Part shown: piece after piece, positions 62,625 through 64,000 of the stretch
How the letters are laid out: each line of letters opens with the position of its first letter
Position numbering within the stretch: position 1 is the first letter of the stretch
Source of the DNA: Herbaspirillum sp.
GTDB lineage: Bacteria > Pseudomonadota > Gammaproteobacteria > Burkholderiales > Burkholderiaceae_D
Assembly (NCBI RefSeq): GCF_017744395.1
Contig: NZ_JAGIBI010000002.1
Span: 186,001 to 250,000 of the forward strand
Direction: 5' to 3'
DNA: 64,000 nt
Position numbers and translations under genes: made by a program
Notes under the pieces: generated by a model
The model's database searches: none
Told to the model about the DNA's origin: nothing
Seen by the model: the letters and a program-made list of their open reading frames with translations, nothing else

Positions 62625-64000
62625 TCAGGCCGGATCGGCGGGCGGCTTTTCCTGCGGCGCCGGTTCGCCGCGCCAATGGTCGTGCGCATGTTCGCGTTCC
62701 ATCGCCTCGCGGTCGCCAGCGAACATGGCTTGCAGTTCCTCGCGCGCCTGCACCGCCATCGAGACCATCTGCTGCTGGTTCTTGTAGTGGGGGTAGAGGT
62801 CGTACAGCGTCTTGATGTTGTGGGCGCGGAATTTCATCGCCGCCTGGCGCGCGCGGTAGGCGCCGAAGCCGAGTTGTTCCAGCGCGCGCCGGCCCATCTG
62901 CAGCGCACTCTCGAAGGTTTCGCGCTCCAGCACCGTGACGCCGCGGTCGAGCAGGTCGTAGTAATGCGTGACGTTGCGGGCGCGCGCGGCGATGGCCAGG
63001 TGCGGGAATTCTTCCTTGACCTTGTCGACCAGTTCCAGCGCGGCCTGGCCGTCGTCGATGGCGATCACCAGCAGGCGTGCCTGGGCCGCGCCGGCGGTGC
63101 GCAGCAGGTCGATGCGGGTGGCGTCGCCGTAAAACACCTTGAAGCCGAACTTGCGCAGGAAATCGATCTGGTCCGGGTCGTGGTCGAGCACCGTCGCATG
63201 GATGCCGTTGGCATGCAGCAGGCGCCCGACGATCTGGCCGAAGCGGCCGAAGCCGGCGATGATGACCGGATGTTCCTGCGGCGCCATCTCGTCTTCCGGG
63301 CGGCGGCGGCCGGTGTCCAGCCAGCGCACCAGCAGGCGGTCGTGCAGCAATAGCAGCAGGGGCGTGACCAGCATCGACAGCGCCACCACCACTACCAGGA
63401 TCGACGAGACTTCCGGCGTGAGCACCTTGGCGCCGACGGCGGCGCCGAACACGATGAAGGCGAACTCGCCGCCTTGCGAGAGCAGGAAGGCGAAGAACAA
63501 TTGCTGGCCGCGCGGGATGCCGAAGCAGCGCCCGAGGAACCACATCACGGCCGTCTTGATTGCGAGGAAAGCCGCCACCAGGCCGAGGATGCGCCAGGGC
63601 TGCGCGAGGAACACGCCGAAGTCCACCGACATGCCCACGGCGATGAAGAACAAGCCGAGCAGCAGGCCCTTGAACGGTTCGAGGTCGCTTTCCAGGGCGT
63701 GGCGGTATTCGGAGTCGGCCAGCAGCACGCCGGCCAGGAAGGTGCCCAGCGCCATCGACATGCCCACCGATTGCATCAGCAGGCAGGTGGAGATCACCAG
63801 CAGCAGCGCGAAGGCGGTGAAGATCTCGCGCATGTCGGTTTTGGCGATGATGCGCAGGATGGGGCGCATCAGCACGCGTCCGCCGAAGATCAGCAAGGCG
63901 ATCACCAGCGCCACCTGGCCGGCATGCAGCCAGCCTTGGCCGCTGCCCTGGCTGGCGGCCACGCCGAGCAGCGGCACGGCCGCCATCATCGGAATCGCGG
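62625..64000 (-). CDS. KefB/KefC-type monovalent cation:proton antiporter (5' end outside window)
   Basis: About 458 C-terminal residues; the frame runs past the window edge (…AIPMMAAVPLL, matching the CPA2 helix pattern). Remaining TM helices of the CPA2 exchanger fill to about 230, e.g. GTFLAGVLLADSEY and LLSQGGEFAFIVFG. A KTN/RCK NAD-binding domain follows with IIAGFGRFGQIVGRLL, VLDHDPDQIDF and GDATRIDLLRTAGA. It is probably a glutathione-gated potassium efflux antiporter, although the regulatory subunit is not visible. The C-terminal tail is charged and Pro-rich. Confidence 0.92.
   Translation of the reverse strand, partial: AIPMMAAVPLLGVAASQGSGQGWLHAGQVALVIALLIFGGRVLMRPILRIIAKTDMREIFTAFALLLVISTCLLMQSVGMSMALGTFLAGVLLADSEYRHALESDLEPFKGLLLGLFFIAVGMSVDFGVFLAQPWRILGLVAAFLAIKTAVMWFLGRCFGIPRGQQLFFAFLLSQGGEFAFIVFGAAVGAKVLTPEVSSILVVVVALSMLVTPLLLLLHDRLLVRWLDTGRRRPEDEMAPQEHPVIIAGFGRFGQIVGRLLHANGIHATVLDHDPDQIDFLRKFGFKVFYGDATRIDLLRTAGAAQARLLVIAIDDGQAALELVDKVKEEFPHLAIAARARNVTHYYDLLDRGVTVLERETFESALQMGRRALEQLGFGAYRARQAAMKFRAHNIKTLYDLYPHYKNQQQMVSMAVQAREELQAMFAGDREAMEREHAHDHWRGEPAPQEKPPADPA

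Noticed and set aside
60943-63543. 866-codon minus-strand frame spanning the protease and the antiporter region
   Set aside because: The htrA and kefC frames show full domain motifs; this frame is low-complexity His/Arg/Ala shadow.

Overview
The window looks like a chromosome segment of a high-GC betaproteobacterium, most likely an Oxalobacteraceae member such as Herbaspirillum. This is inferred from protein resemblance and gene content, not from a search. The dense coding, numerous LysR-type regulators and many carboxylate transporters suggest a soil- or plant-associated, acid-consuming bacterium.

Region by region. (1) 1-10050: end of ilvD; a divergent pair of DJ-1/PfpI-superfamily genes (an exported protein and a GlxA/FtrA-like regulator); then a catabolic operon (SAF-domain oxidoreductase, ABM-domain protein, HIBADH-family dehydrogenase) with a GcvA-like LysR regulator and a divergent TRAP transporter (DctP plus fused DctQM). 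(2) 10072-12237: a lone TonB-dependent siderophore receptor under a Fur-box-like site. (3) 12478-20801: a trans-aconitate/tricarballylate block. It holds LysR, a ModA-like periplasmic protein that is probably aconitate isomerase, a TcuC-like MFS, then tcuR-tcuA-tcuB and a second TcuC. (4) 20850-31016: a visibly more AT-rich block with a YdeI-like gene and a long minus-strand operon: three ACS-family MFS carriers, two LigI-like lactonases (one exported, one cytosolic), an SMP-30 lactonase, an RraA-like protein and a D-2-hydroxyacid dehydrogenase. A divergent LysR sits at the operon head. I do not recognise this pathway. (5) 31017-35942: a mostly non-coding stretch with one possible small membrane protein, then glmS with its attTn7-type end, an Lrp-like regulator and glmU.

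(6) 36053-54811: a surface-glycan cluster. The minus-strand operon is rfbG, galE, rfbB, rfbA, rfbC, rfbD, two unrecognised proteins, a DegT aminotransferase, a FemAB-like acyltransferase and a GT2-methyltransferase fusion. A plus-strand operon has a GT31-like transferase, two DegT-family proteins (the second with His replacing the PLP lysine) and a WbqC-like protein. A GT25 gene, a methyltransferase and a spermidine-synthase-like protein complete it. No Wzx/Wzy or CDP-glucose synthase is present. glmS and glmU beside it supply UDP-GlcNAc. (7) 55235-64000: housekeeping: ttcA, folB, folM-like SDR, midA, a DUF2905 protein, a QseBC/PmrAB-like two-component system, a DegP/HtrA protease and the start-truncated KefC-type antiporter.

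Non-coding features include several clear intrinsic terminators, a 91-92 bp cloverleaf-like dispersed repeat present twice (12338 and 60805), LTTR-type palindromes and a hairpin array beside ttcA. The best candidates for something undescribed are the Lys/His DegT pair with the glycan cluster, and the lactone/hydroxy-acid operon of region 4.
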